NCBI GenBank assembly: GCA_963725615.1
Contig: CAVRZO010000003.1
Coordinates: forward strand, 496,001-560,000
Length of the DNA stretch: 64,000 nucleotides
Source of the DNA: JAIQFF01 sp963725615
Lineage (GTDB): Bacteria > Acidobacteriota > Terriglobia > Terriglobales > Acidobacteriaceae
Direction of reading: 5' to 3'
In this document: positions 18,039 to 27,145 of the stretch, one piece after another
Position numbering within the stretch: the first letter of the stretch is position 1
Layout: each line of letters starts with the position of its first letter
Program-made: the position numbers and the translations under genes
The notes under the pieces: model-generated
What the model was told of the DNA's origin: nothing
What the model saw: the letters and a program-made list of their open reading frames with translations, nothing else
Database searches by the model: none

Positions 18039-19946
18039 ATGAGTCAAGACCAGCGCGACCGCGAACTGGGAATGAATCGTCGCATTACGCGCCGCGATTT
18101 TCTGAACGGCATGGCGGTGGGAATCGGCGTGCTCGGCACCGCCGGCTTTGCGGAACCACCTGCCGGCGCCGAGGGAACTGCGGCCCCTGCCGCTCCTCCG
18201 ACCTATCCTCCGGGGCTTAATGGCATGAGGGGAAGCCAGCCAGGGGCTTTTGATGTGGCCCACGCGCTGCGCGATGGCACCTTTTGGGAGAGCGCAGGGG
18301 ATCCCGCTGACACCCACGAAGCCTACGACTTGATTGTAGTTGGCGGCGGCATCAGCGGTTTGGCGGCCGCCTATTTCTATCGCCAGCAGGCGGGACCCAA
18401 GTCCCGGATTCTGATTCTCGACAATCACGACGACTTCGGCGGGCATGCGCGACGCAACGAGTTTCAGGTGGGCAAGCGGCTGCTTCTGAGCAACGGTGGG
18501 ACTCAGTCGATCGAGAGCCCCGGGGAATACAGTCAGGTGGCGAAACAGGTCCTCAAAGAGCTGGGGATTGAAACCAGGCGTTTCTATCAGGCTTACGATC
18601 AAAAGCTTTATTCCCATCTAGGCTCGGCCTGTTACTTCGACAAAGAAACGTTCGGGGAAGACCGGCTGGTGCCCGGACTGGGATCGGTGCCGTGGCCAGA
18701 ATTTCTGGAGAAAACTCCGCTGGCGGAAAATATACGGCGGGAAATTGCCCGCCTCTACACTGAGAAGAAAGACTACCTGCCGGGCCTGTCGCGCGAGGAA
18801 AAAACTGCCCGCCTGGCCAAGATCAGCTACGCCACTTTTCTTACCGATGTGTGCAAGGCCGATCCCGGTGTGCTGCCATTCTTCCAAGTCTACCCGCAGG
18901 ATTTGTTCGCAGTGGGGATTGACGCGATCTCAGCCCTGTCCTGTTATAGAAACCCCAACGACTACGGCGCTTGGCAATATGCCGGCTTCGATGGCATGGG
19001 TCTGGCGGAAGGCGGGGAAGAAGAAGAGCCTTACATTTTTCATTTCCCGGATGGCAACGCCTCAGTTGCTCGATTGCTGGTCCGGTCGCTGGTTCCAGGA
19101 AGTGTTCCCGGCCACACGATGGAAGATGTAGTTACGGCGCGTGCGGACTACAGCAAGCTTGATCAGCCCTCGTCTCCCGTTCGTATTCGTCTGAACTCAA
19201 CCGCGGTCCGCGCGCGCCACTCCGGTCCGCCGGAGTCCGCGACCGGCGTCGAAGTCGCCTACGTGCAAAAAGGAAAGTTGCAAAGTGTGACGGGAAAAGC
19301 CTGCGTCCTTGGCTGCTACAACGGGATGGTTCCTTATCTTTGTCCGGAGCTTCCTGAGAAGCAGAAAGAAGCGCTGCACTACGGTGTGAAGGAACCGTTG
19401 ATCTATACGCATGTGGCAATTCGCAACTGGACGGCGTTTCACAAGTTGGGAATCAGGCAAATTGTCGCACCCGGCGGCTATCACAGCTTTACCATGCTGG
19501 ATTTCCCGGTCAGCCTGGGGGAGTACAAATTTCCGAGCAATCCTGAAGAACCCATGGTGTTGTTCATGCTACGTACGCCCTGCAAACCTGGCTTGCCCCG
19601 CCGCGACCAATACCGGATGGGCCGGTTTGAATTGATGGGCACGCCGTTTTCCACTTTTGAGCGCAACATCCGCGACCAGTTACAACGGATGCTGGCTCCG
19701 GGCGGGTTCGATTCTGCGCGAGACATCGCCGCCATTACCGTTAATCGCTGGGCGCATGGATATGCATATGAATATGATTCCTACTCCGATGCGCAATGGG
19801 CGCGGGAAGAACGTCCGTGCGTGATTGGGCGGAAGCAGTTTGGGCGGATCTCGATTGCCAATTCCGACGCAGCCGCAAGCGCTTATACAAACGCCGCCAT
19901 TGACCAAGCCTATCGCGCGGTTCAGGAACAACTGAAGAAAGCCTGA
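18039..19946 (+). CDS. Tat-exported FAD oxidoreductase, spermidine-dehydrogenase-like, paralog 2 of 4
   Basis: 635 residues from the ATG at 18039. The reading frame extends 75 nt upstream, but that part is not signal-like. The twin-arginine motif 'ITRRDFLNG' follows 'RELGMNR'. It shares every block of paralog 1: 'IVVGGGISGLAAAYF', 'NHDDFGGHARRNEF', 'HFPDGNASVARLLVRSLVPG', 'NRWAHGYAYEYD' and 'FGRISIANSDAAASAYT'. It differs in the middle, where 'SCYRNPNDYGAWQYAGF' replaces the paralog 1 loop, and this is a likely site for substrate divergence. Only 4 nt separate its stop from paralog 3, so these two are surely cotranscribed. Confidence 0.87.
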   Translation: MSQDQRDRELGMNRRITRRDFLNGMAVGIGVLGTAGFAEPPAGAEGTAAPAAPPTYPPGLNGMRGSQPGAFDVAHALRDGTFWESAGDPADTHEAYDLIVVGGGISGLAAAYFYRQQAGPKSRILILDNHDDFGGHARRNEFQVGKRLLLSNGGTQSIESPGEYSQVAKQVLKELGIETRRFYQAYDQKLYSHLGSACYFDKETFGEDRLVPGLGSVPWPEFLEKTPLAENIRREIARLYTEKKDYLPGLSREEKTARLAKISYATFLTDVCKADPGVLPFFQVYPQDLFAVGIDAISALSCYRNPNDYGAWQYAGFDGMGLAEGGEEEEPYIFHFPDGNASVARLLVRSLVPGSVPGHTMEDVVTARADYSKLDQPSSPVRIRLNSTAVRARHSGPPESATGVEVAYVQKGKLQSVTGKACVLGCYNGMVPYLCPELPEKQKEALHYGVKEPLIYTHVAIRNWTAFHKLGIRQIVAPGGYHSFTMLDFPVSLGEYKFPSNPEEPMVLFMLRTPCKPGLPRRDQYRMGRFELMGTPFSTFERNIRDQLQRMLAPGGFDSARDIAAITVNRWAHGYAYEYDSYSDAQWAREERPCVIGRKQFGRISIANSDAAASAYTNAAIDQAYRAVQEQLKKA

Positions 19947-19950
19947 ATAT

Positions 19951-21945
19951 ATGACTGACCCGAAGCACACGAATCCCAAGCACCAGGACTCCAACCCGGT
20001 TCGAGACCGCCAACTGGGAATGCACCGTGACATAACGCGTAGAGACTTTCTGAACGGCGTAGCCGTCAGCGTGGGCGGCGCGATTGCCGGCCTCTGGATG
20101 TCGGGTTTCGCATTGGCGGAGGAGGCTTCCGCTCCGTCGGCCCAGGACGTTCCTGGCTATTACCCTCCCACGCGCACCGGAATGCGAGGCAGCCATGCCG
20201 GTGCATTCGAAACTGCTCACAGCGTGCGTGACGGCAATTTCTGGGAGAAAGCAGGCAAGCCGGTCGAGTCTGGCGAGACGTACGACCTGGTGATCGTGGG
20301 AGGCGGCATCAGCGGTCTGGCAGCGGCGTACTTCTATCGCAAACAGGCTGGGCCGTCCGCGCGCATTCTCATCCTCGACAATCACGACGACTTCGGCGGA
20401 CACGCGAAACGCAATGAGTTTCGTCCGGGTGGGCGGCTGTTGCTGACCAATGGCGGAACCGTATCCATTGAATCTCCGTTTCCCTACAGCAAGGTGGCGG
20501 CGGGGCTGATGACGGAGCTGGGCATTGATCCTCCGGCCATGGAGAAGAAATATGTCAGCCCCGAAAACCGCGGTCTGGGATCCGGCTATTTCTTCGACAA
20601 AGAGACTTTCGGAACCGAGCGCCTGGTGACCGGAGCGCCCGGCCGCGCCTTCGGGCGGCAAGCTGCATCCAGCGGGAAATGGGCGCCGTTCCTGGCGAAG
20701 ACCCCGCTCTCCGCCCAGGCCCAGGAGGGCATTGTCCGCATACAGGAGGGCAAGGACGATTACATGGCCGGGGTTTCGCAGGAAGAGAAGAAGTCCCGGC
20801 TCTCGCGCATGAGCTACAAGGATTTCCTGCTCAATGTGGTGAAGGTCCACGCCGATGTCATTCCTTTCTATCAGAGCCGCACGCACGGTCTCTACGGGAT
20901 CGGCATTGACGCCGTCCCGGCGCTCGATTGCTGGGCCATCGGCTTTCCCGGATTTCAGGGCATGGGGCTTGACCGGGTTCCGTCCAAGGGCCTGACCTTC
21001 ACCGCTCTGGGATTCGTCACTCCTCAGGAGGAGTACCACTTTCATTTTCCCGATGGCAACGCGTCCATCGCACGCATGCTGGTGCGTTCGCTGGTTCCGG
21101 GCTCCGCTCCCGGTAGCACACCCGAGGACATTGTGACCGCGACCATGGACTACAGCCGTCTGGACAAGAAGGGTTCCGCGGTTCGCATACGGCTGAACAG
21201 CACGGCAGTCGCGGTGCGTCATGTAGGAAATCCTGTGGCCGCAAAAGAAGCGGAAGTCCTCTATGGGCGTGAAGAGAAGGTGTACAGCGTACGCGCCAAA
21301 GGGGTCGTGCTGGCTTGCTGGAACATGGTGATTCCTTACATCTGTCCGGACCTCCCCACAGAGCAGAAGGACGCGTTGCGCTACGGGGTCAAGGTGCCGC
21401 TGGTGTACTCGGTAGTACAGCTTCGCAACTGGAACGCGTTTCAGAAGCTCGGGATCAGGAACGTGTCCTGTCCCGGCATGTATCATTCTTCGATCAACCT
21501 GGACCAGGGCCCCAGTATCGGCGGCTACAAACCTTCGGCATCGCCCGATGAGCCCATCCTGGTGCACATGCTGCGAACACCTTGTCAGCCCGGTCTTCCC
21601 GCGCGAGACCAGCAACGCGTCGGACACTACGACTTGCTGACCACGTCGTTTGAGACTTTCGAGCGAAATATCCGCGACCAGTTGGCACGTGTGCTGGGAG
21701 TTGGCGGCTTCGACTCGGCCCGCGACATCGAGGCGATCATGGTGAACCGCTGGCCGCACGGATACGCGTACGAATACAACCCCTTGTGGGACCCGGACTG
21801 GCCCGAGGGCAAGCGGCCTTGCGATATCGCCCGCAAGCGCTTCGGCCGGATTACCATCGCCAATTCCGACGCCGCAGCTGCCGCCTACACGGATCAGGCC
21901 ATCGATCAGGGATATCGAGCGGTGCAGGAGTTGCTCGGGGCGTGA
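19951..21945 (+). CDS. Tat-exported FAD oxidoreductase, spermidine-dehydrogenase-like, paralog 3 of 4
   Basis: 664 residues, the longest of the four. It has a His/Lys-rich N-terminal extension before 'RQLGMHRDITRRDFLNG'. FAD motifs are 'IVGGGISGLAAAYF' and 'FGRITIANSDAAAAAYT'; the shared 'HFPDGNASIARMLVRSLVPG' block is intact. It carries an extra segment after 'ETFGTERLVTGAPG' (about residues 225-250), also found in paralog 4, so 3 and 4 look like the closer pair. The ATG at 19951 is 4 nt after the stop of paralog 2, and 22 nt separate its own stop from paralog 4. Confidence 0.87.
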   Translation: MTDPKHTNPKHQDSNPVRDRQLGMHRDITRRDFLNGVAVSVGGAIAGLWMSGFALAEEASAPSAQDVPGYYPPTRTGMRGSHAGAFETAHSVRDGNFWEKAGKPVESGETYDLVIVGGGISGLAAAYFYRKQAGPSARILILDNHDDFGGHAKRNEFRPGGRLLLTNGGTVSIESPFPYSKVAAGLMTELGIDPPAMEKKYVSPENRGLGSGYFFDKETFGTERLVTGAPGRAFGRQAASSGKWAPFLAKTPLSAQAQEGIVRIQEGKDDYMAGVSQEEKKSRLSRMSYKDFLLNVVKVHADVIPFYQSRTHGLYGIGIDAVPALDCWAIGFPGFQGMGLDRVPSKGLTFTALGFVTPQEEYHFHFPDGNASIARMLVRSLVPGSAPGSTPEDIVTATMDYSRLDKKGSAVRIRLNSTAVAVRHVGNPVAAKEAEVLYGREEKVYSVRAKGVVLACWNMVIPYICPDLPTEQKDALRYGVKVPLVYSVVQLRNWNAFQKLGIRNVSCPGMYHSSINLDQGPSIGGYKPSASPDEPILVHMLRTPCQPGLPARDQQRVGHYDLLTTSFETFERNIRDQLARVLGVGGFDSARDIEAIMVNRWPHGYAYEYNPLWDPDWPEGKRPCDIARKRFGRITIANSDAAAAAYTDQAIDQGYRAVQELLGA

Positions 21946-21967
21946 CAAATCGGGCCTTGGAGTCTTC

Positions 21968-23947
21968 ATGACGAGTTCGTATGACCGCTATTTGGGCATG
22001 GACCGGCCCATTACGCGCCGCGATTTCATGAATGGCGCAGCCATGGTGATTGGCGCGGCCATGTTGCCGCAAGGCCATGTGTTTGGTGCGACCGGCGCGC
22101 CGGAACCTCAAAACCATTCGGGATACGATCCGCCAGGGAAGGATGGACTGCGTGGCAGCCATCCCGGTTCATTTGAGATTGCCCACAGCCTGCGCGACGG
22201 CACTTTCTGGAAGACTGCCGACAAGCCGGTCGACACAGGCGAATCCCACGATCTGGTGATTGTCGGAGGAGGGATCAGCGGTTTGGCGGCCGCATATTTC
22301 TTCCGGGAGAAGGTGGGACCATCGGCTCGCATCCTTATTCTGGAGAACCACGACGATTTCGGAGGGCATGCCAAACGCAATGAGTTCCACCTGGGGGGCA
22401 AGCTGCAGCTGTTGAATGGAGGCACGCTCCTGATCGACAGTCCGAACCCCTACAGCCCGATAGCCGACGGATTGCTGAAGAAGCTTGGCATCGATCCTCC
22501 GCAGTTCGAGGCGAAATTCACCGACCACAAACTCTATCGGTCCCTCGGTCTGCGTTCCGCAGTGTTTTTTGACAAGGAAACGTTTGGTGAGGATCGCGTG
22601 GTCGTGGGCACTCCGGGCCAGAGTTGGGACGATGAGGAAACTTCTGAAAGCCAGACGCAGAAGACAATGTCGTGGTCGGACTTTGTGGCGCGCACGCCGC
22701 TGTCGCCGGAGGTTCGCCGCGACATCGTGCGCATTCAGGAGGCGAAAGTCGATTACATGTCGGGCCTCTCTTCCGCGGAGAAGAAAGCGCGACTTTCAAG
22801 AATCAGCTATCGCGATTTCCTGCTGAATGTAGTCAAGGCCGACCCGGGAGTAATTGCTTTCTACCAAACGCGAACCAACGGCGAGTGGGGTGTGGGGATT
22901 GACGCCGAGCCCGCACTGGACTGCTGGGCATTGGGCTTGCCGGGATTTCAGGGCATGAATCTGGAGCCCGGATCTGCGCCCAACATGAGCTATTCAGCGG
23001 CCGGCTATGCCAACGGAGGTTCCTATCGTTTTCACTTTCCGGACGGGAACGCCTCAATCGCGCGGTTGCTGGTGCGCGCGCTGATTCCGGATGCAGTCCC
23101 CGGCCACACTGCTGAAGATGTCGTTACCGCGAAAGTGGATTACAGCCGCCTGGATCGGGAGGGAGCCCCTATAAGAATCCGGTTGAACAGTACGGTGGTA
23201 GGTGCCCGCAATGTCGGAACCTCTTCCGCCGCCAGGGAAGTTGAGATTACCTACGCCAGCGGGAAGCAGGTGTTTCAAGTGCATGCCAAGGGGTGTGTGC
23301 TGGCTTGCTGGAATATGGTGATTCCCTATTTGTGTCCAGAACTTCCGCAGGCGCAGAAAGATGCCTTGCACTACCTGGTCAAAGTGCCGTTGGTTTATGC
23401 CAGCGTGGGCATTCGAAACTGGACATCATTCAAGAAACTCGGCATGCAAGGGGTCTCCGCACCGGGCTCCTACTGGTCGAACGTGGGTCTGAATGCCGCT
23501 GTGAACATCGGGGAATATCGAAGTCCCACGAACCCCGAGGAACCGATCTTGCTGCACCTCAGCCGAACTCCATGCAAGCCCGGCCTGCCAGCCCGAGAAC
23601 AGCACAAGATTGGTAGATACGAACTACAGACGACAACCTTCGAGACCTTCGAGCGTGAGACCCGGGGCCAGCTCGCCCGAATCCTGAGCGAAGGCGGATT
23701 CGATCCAGCGCGAGATATTGAAGCCATAACGATCAACCGATGGCCGCACGGCTACGGCTATGAGTACAACCCTCTGTTCGATCCGGATTGGCCCGAAGAC
23801 CAGCGTCCTAATGTGATTGGACGAAAACGCTTCGGACGAATCACCATCGCGAACACTGATTCAGCGGCGACTGCTTACACGGACTCCGCCATAGATCAGG
23901 CTCACCGAGCTGTAAACGAACTTCTGGTGAGCTCCGAGGAAGCTTGA
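21968..23947 (+). CDS. Tat-exported FAD oxidoreductase, spermidine-dehydrogenase-like, paralog 4 of 4
   Basis: 659 residues starting 'MTSSYDRYLGM' and then 'ITRRDFMNG', where Met replaces the usual Leu. It has the same FAD motifs ('IVGGGISGLAAAYF', 'FGRITIANTDSAATAYT') and the 'NRWPHGYGYEYN' block. Its middle insertion ('SWDDEETSESQTQKTMS') is acidic and unique to this copy. It is the last gene of the array and converges on a cupin-type regulator gene 56 nt away. Four intact copies suggest selection for different substrates rather than decay. Confidence 0.87.
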   Translation: MTSSYDRYLGMDRPITRRDFMNGAAMVIGAAMLPQGHVFGATGAPEPQNHSGYDPPGKDGLRGSHPGSFEIAHSLRDGTFWKTADKPVDTGESHDLVIVGGGISGLAAAYFFREKVGPSARILILENHDDFGGHAKRNEFHLGGKLQLLNGGTLLIDSPNPYSPIADGLLKKLGIDPPQFEAKFTDHKLYRSLGLRSAVFFDKETFGEDRVVVGTPGQSWDDEETSESQTQKTMSWSDFVARTPLSPEVRRDIVRIQEAKVDYMSGLSSAEKKARLSRISYRDFLLNVVKADPGVIAFYQTRTNGEWGVGIDAEPALDCWALGLPGFQGMNLEPGSAPNMSYSAAGYANGGSYRFHFPDGNASIARLLVRALIPDAVPGHTAEDVVTAKVDYSRLDREGAPIRIRLNSTVVGARNVGTSSAAREVEITYASGKQVFQVHAKGCVLACWNMVIPYLCPELPQAQKDALHYLVKVPLVYASVGIRNWTSFKKLGMQGVSAPGSYWSNVGLNAAVNIGEYRSPTNPEEPILLHLSRTPCKPGLPAREQHKIGRYELQTTTFETFERETRGQLARILSEGGFDPARDIEAITINRWPHGYGYEYNPLFDPDWPEDQRPNVIGRKRFGRITIANTDSAATAYTDSAIDQAHRAVNELLVSSEEA

Positions 23948-23965
23948 AACATTAACGGTCGGGAC

Positions 23966-24002
23966 TTGTCCCTGCGCTTCTTCTTCTAAGACGGAGGGAC
24001 AA
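23966..24002. terminator. possible bidirectional terminator between convergent genes
   Basis: TTGTCCCT (23966-23973) pairs with AGGGACAA (23995-24002) around a pyrimidine-rich 21-nt loop. It sits exactly between the last flavoenzyme gene and the regulator gene. There is no strong T-run. Confidence 0.4.
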
Positions 24003-24878
24003 TCAGAACGTTGGTGGGGTGTTTACCCAGAGAATGACAGTCGGCTTTTTCATGGGATTGAACCAGCGATGGCCCCGGTTGCTCTCGAACCAGAAGCTAT
24101 CGTGCTGCTGCAAGACGTGACACTCGACTTCATCGAGCCAGACTTCCAGGCTGCCCTCCAATATATAAAGGAAGTCCTCGCCTTGGTGCATGTAGGCGCC
24201 ATCGCTGCCCGTACCTGGAGGAACTCGAATCAACATGGATTCAAGCATCTTGGTGCCGGTCGAAAGCAACTCCATGCGCACGCCGGACTTAGTCTCGAGG
24301 CTTTTCCGGTTGCCCGGCCGGACCACGCGGCTGGACTGCACCGGCAGATCATAAAGTTCCAGTACGGTAGTGCCGTATGCCGCCGCCAGCCGGTAAATCG
24401 TGGCCACCGAAGGATTGGCACGGGAGAGTTCGATGGCGCTGAGGAACCCGGTAGAAATTTGCGCTCGCCGGGCTGCATCGGTCACATTTAGCCCGCACTT
24501 CTTTCGCAGCCGTCTTAGCTTTTCACCGATATCACGCGTTGGCTTGCCGTCGTAGCTTGATTTGGCAGGTAGAGAACCCGCCATAGCTTGCTTGATTCCT
24601 GGAACGTTCAATCTCTTCACGTCACGCAAGTACTTGATCCGTTTCAGAATGTCCATCAGATCAGGAGAGTAGAGGCGGTAGCGTCCGGCACTGCGGGCTG
24701 GGGTCACCAGGCCCACACTCTCCCACAGGCGCAAGGTTGAAGGGCTGATCTCAAGAATGCGGGCGGTTTGTCCCACAGTGAGGAAACGAACATTCTGCGA
24801 CTTGGACCGGCGCTTCGAAGCGCGGCGCGCTGCAGATGGAAGTCGTCGTTTCAAACTGGTAATGGTAACTCGAACCAT
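24003..24878 (-). CDS. MerR-HTH + XRE-HTH + cupin transcriptional regulator
   Basis: 291 residues in three parts. About 30-100 is a MerR-type winged helix ('FLTVGQTARILEISPSTLRL' followed by a 'GRYRLYS' wing). About 113-175 is an XRE/Cro helix-turn-helix ('GEKLRRLRKKCGLNVTDAAR', 'STGFLSAIELSRANPS'). About 208-291 is a cupin ('HQGEDFLYILEGSLEV'). XRE-cupin regulators such as PuuR and PauR control polyamine catabolism, so a link to the convergent spermidine-dehydrogenase-like array is plausible but inferred. The added MerR domain is unusual. CTCGAA-CCA-TTCGAG (24869-24883) spans its start codon and may be an autoregulatory operator. Confidence 0.85.
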   Translation of the reverse strand: MVRVTITSLKRRLPSAARRASKRRSKSQNVRFLTVGQTARILEISPSTLRLWESVGLVTPARSAGRYRLYSPDLMDILKRIKYLRDVKRLNVPGIKQAMAGSLPAKSSYDGKPTRDIGEKLRRLRKKCGLNVTDAARRAQISTGFLSAIELSRANPSVATIYRLAAAYGTTVLELYDLPVQSSRVVRPGNRKSLETKSGVRMELLSTGTKMLESMLIRVPPGTGSDGAYMHQGEDFLYILEGSLEVWLDEVECHVLQQHDSFWFESNRGHRWFNPMKKPTVILWVNTPPTF

Positions 24879-25220
24879 TCGAGAATGCGAACACCGGGAT
24901 GATAGATGGTTCTCGTGTCATGGTCTGGGAGGGCGTCAAAGCTTCTACGAGCCATATCGCCGAAAAGAATGCCTGGCTCCAGGGAACCTTATGTGGCTGG
25001 GATAAGAACAGATTCCTGCTTGACACCTTCGAGCAGGGTTTATAACCTTGCACGCTTCTAGTAGGGTATGGGGACTGGCAAGAATGGCCAGATTTTCATA
25101 GGGAAGGATTCCAGTCGGGGAAATCAGCTCTGGAGTCGCCGGACCAACTCAATAAAATTCAGTTCGAGCTGCGGAGTAATCTGCGTCGGACGGAAGAACG
25201 AAATTAGAGGAAAACGAGCG
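24879..25220. other. divergent promoter region, regulator / amidohydrolase
   Basis: About 340 bases between the start of the cupin regulator (minus) and the Tat amidohydrolase (plus). A plus-strand promoter candidate is listed separately. No RNA gene was seen. Confidence 0.4.
25020..25046 (+). promoter_or_regulatory. candidate sigma-70 promoter for the amidohydrolase gene
   Basis: TTGACA (25020-25025) and TATAAC (25041-25046) are separated by 15 nt, shorter than the usual 17. It lies about 175 nt upstream of the amidohydrolase ATG. Confidence 0.35.
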
Positions 25221-26959
25221 ATGAAGAAGAACCACCACAGCCGCAGAGAATTCCTCAGTCTGACCGGAGCGGGCATGGCCGGTATTGCCGGCGGGACATT
25301 TCTTGAGCGCCGCAACCCCTGTCGAAGCACAGAGCGCGGATCTCAACCCGCAGGACGCCGAGCTCGTCGTCTTCAACGCCAAGGTCTACACGGTCGATCC
25401 GCGCACGCCGAAGGCGGAGGCGTTCGCGGTCAAAGCCGGCCGTTTCGTCGCCGTAGGTAGTAATAACGACATCAAGGCGCTCATCGGCAAAGGGACTCAG
25501 ACGTTCGACGCCAAGCAGATGACCATCGTGCCCGGGTTCATCGACTGCCACAATCATGCGGGCGGCAACACCCTGCTGTACGAGGTGATCGTCGGCAATC
25601 CCTTCGAGGTCGAGTTCGTCACCATCGCCAGCATCATCGACAAGCTCCGCGCGAAGGCCCAGAAAACGCCCGCCAGGCACCTGGGTTGACGGCTATTTCT
25701 TCGACGACACCAAGGTCAAGGACAATCGCCAGCTCAACGTTCACGATCTCGACCAGGTATCGAAGGACCATCCGGTTGCGGTGCATCATCGCGGCGGCCA
25801 CACCTCTTACTACAACAGCAAGGCCCTCGAGATGGCCGGCATCAACAAGAACACGCCCAATCCGCCCGGCGGAACCTACGACCACGACGCCAACGGCGAA
25901 CTCAACGGCCGCGTTACCGACCGGGCGCGGAGCGTGTTCGACAAAGTGGGCAAGCACGAGACGTTTACAGAAGAGCAGAAGCTGCAGCGCGATCGTGATG
26001 GGCTGGCCTACATCTCCAAACAATTCGTCCGCTATGGCCTGACCAGCGTGCATCACGAGGGCGGCAATCTGTTCGCCCTGCAGCAGGTACGGGCGCGCGG
26101 AGAACTCCTGCACCGGGTGAGCTACGAAACCAGCGGCAGGGTGCTGGAGGCGATGATCACCAGCGGCATCGCGACCGGCTTCGGCGACGAGTGGATTCGA
26201 TTCGGAGCCACCTCCGAGCACACCGTCGACGGGTCGTTCTCCGAGCGCACGATGGCGCTCAGCAGGCCCTATGCGGGCATCAATCCTCCGTACAACGGCA
26301 ACATCACGGAGACGCAGGACGACCTCAACGCCTGGATCGAGCGGGTGCATCGGGCGGGCATCCAGGTCAACTGCCACGCCAATGGCGACGTTGCCATCGA
26401 CATGGTACTTACCGCGTTCGAGCGCGCGCAGCGGCTGTTCCCGCGAGCCGACGCTCGTCCCAAGATCACTCACTGCACCCTGATCAACGACGACCTGCTG
26501 CGCCGCATCAAGGCGGCTGGGGCCGTGCCCGCGGTGTTCACGACGTACGCGTACTACAACTCCGACAAGTTCCATTTCTATGGCGAAGAGCTCATGAAGC
26601 ACTGCATGGCCTATCGCAGCTTCCTCGACGCCGGGATTCCGGCGGCGGCCGGTTCGGACTTCAGTCCGGGACCGTTCGCCCCGCTCATGGGCATTCAGGG
26701 CATGGTGACGCGCACCGGTTGGAATGGAGAAACCTGGGGAGCCAACCAGCGCATCAGCGTTGATGAAGCGCTGCAGGTCAACACCATCAACGGCGCCTAC
26801 AACTCGCACGAGGAAGCCATCAAAGGATCGATCACCCCCGGCAAACTGGCAGACTTCGTCGTGCTGGCGGACGACCCTCACACGGTGGACAAGGAGAAAA
26901 TCAAGGACATCGAGATCGTTCGCACGGTAGTAGGCGGCTCCACGGTCTACCAGGCGTGA
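25221..26959 (+). pseudogene. Tat-exported amidohydrolase (YtcJ-like, amidohydrolase_3), two +1 frameshifts
   Basis: It begins 'MKKNHHSRREFLSLTGAG', a Tat signal, preceded by AGAGGAAAACGAGCG. Near 25299-25304 the frame moves +1: one extra T in 'TTTCTTGAGCGCC' would explain it. The new frame gives 'LSAATPVEAQSADLNPQDAE' and then the metal site 'PGFIDCHNH'. Near 25668-25673 a second +1 shift (one extra C in 'ACGCCCGCCAGG') restores 'GTWVDGYFFDD', and the rest runs intact to 26959 with 'VNCHANGD' and the metal Asp in 'GSDFSPGPFAP'. The joined product is about 578 residues, normal for the family, which hydrolyses cyclic amides or related bonds. It could be a functional gene with sequence errors or a young pseudogene. 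Confidence 0.8.
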
Positions 26960-27099
26960 TTTCATGCGACAGAATTGCGCTCAGGAGAGGCGGTTCTGGG
27001 AATTGGCGGACTTGGCCGGGATGAGTCCGCAATGTTTCTGCTACCTCTTCAAGCAAAGCACAGGCGCCATTTCCTATCAGCATTCAACGCGCTAGGAAG

Positions 27100-27137
27100 C
27101 GGCCGGTACGTGAGCCTGGATGCCAACGTACCGGCCG
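27100..27137. terminator. 12-bp GC-rich hairpin between convergent genes
   Basis: CGGCCGGTACGT (27100-27111) pairs perfectly with ACGTACCGGCCG (27126-27137) around a 14-nt loop. It sits between the convergent amidohydrolase and alpha/beta hydrolase genes. There is no T-run on either side, so termination is inferred from position and stem strength. Confidence 0.45.
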
Positions 27138-27145
27138 GGCTTGAG

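Noticed and set aside
19741..21969. 742-residue minus-strand frame antisense to the flavoenzyme genes
   Set aside because: It is exactly antisense to paralogs 2 and 3, has no domain and is His/Arg-rich as expected of a complement shadow.
24003..24878. Reading the cupin regulator as two separate genes (MerR and XRE-cupin)
   Set aside because: A single uninterrupted frame with a clear linker covers both, with no internal start having a Shine-Dalgarno site.
25634..26965. 443-residue minus-strand frame across the amidohydrolase
   Set aside because: It is a shadow of the plus-strand gene, which has clear metal-binding motifs.
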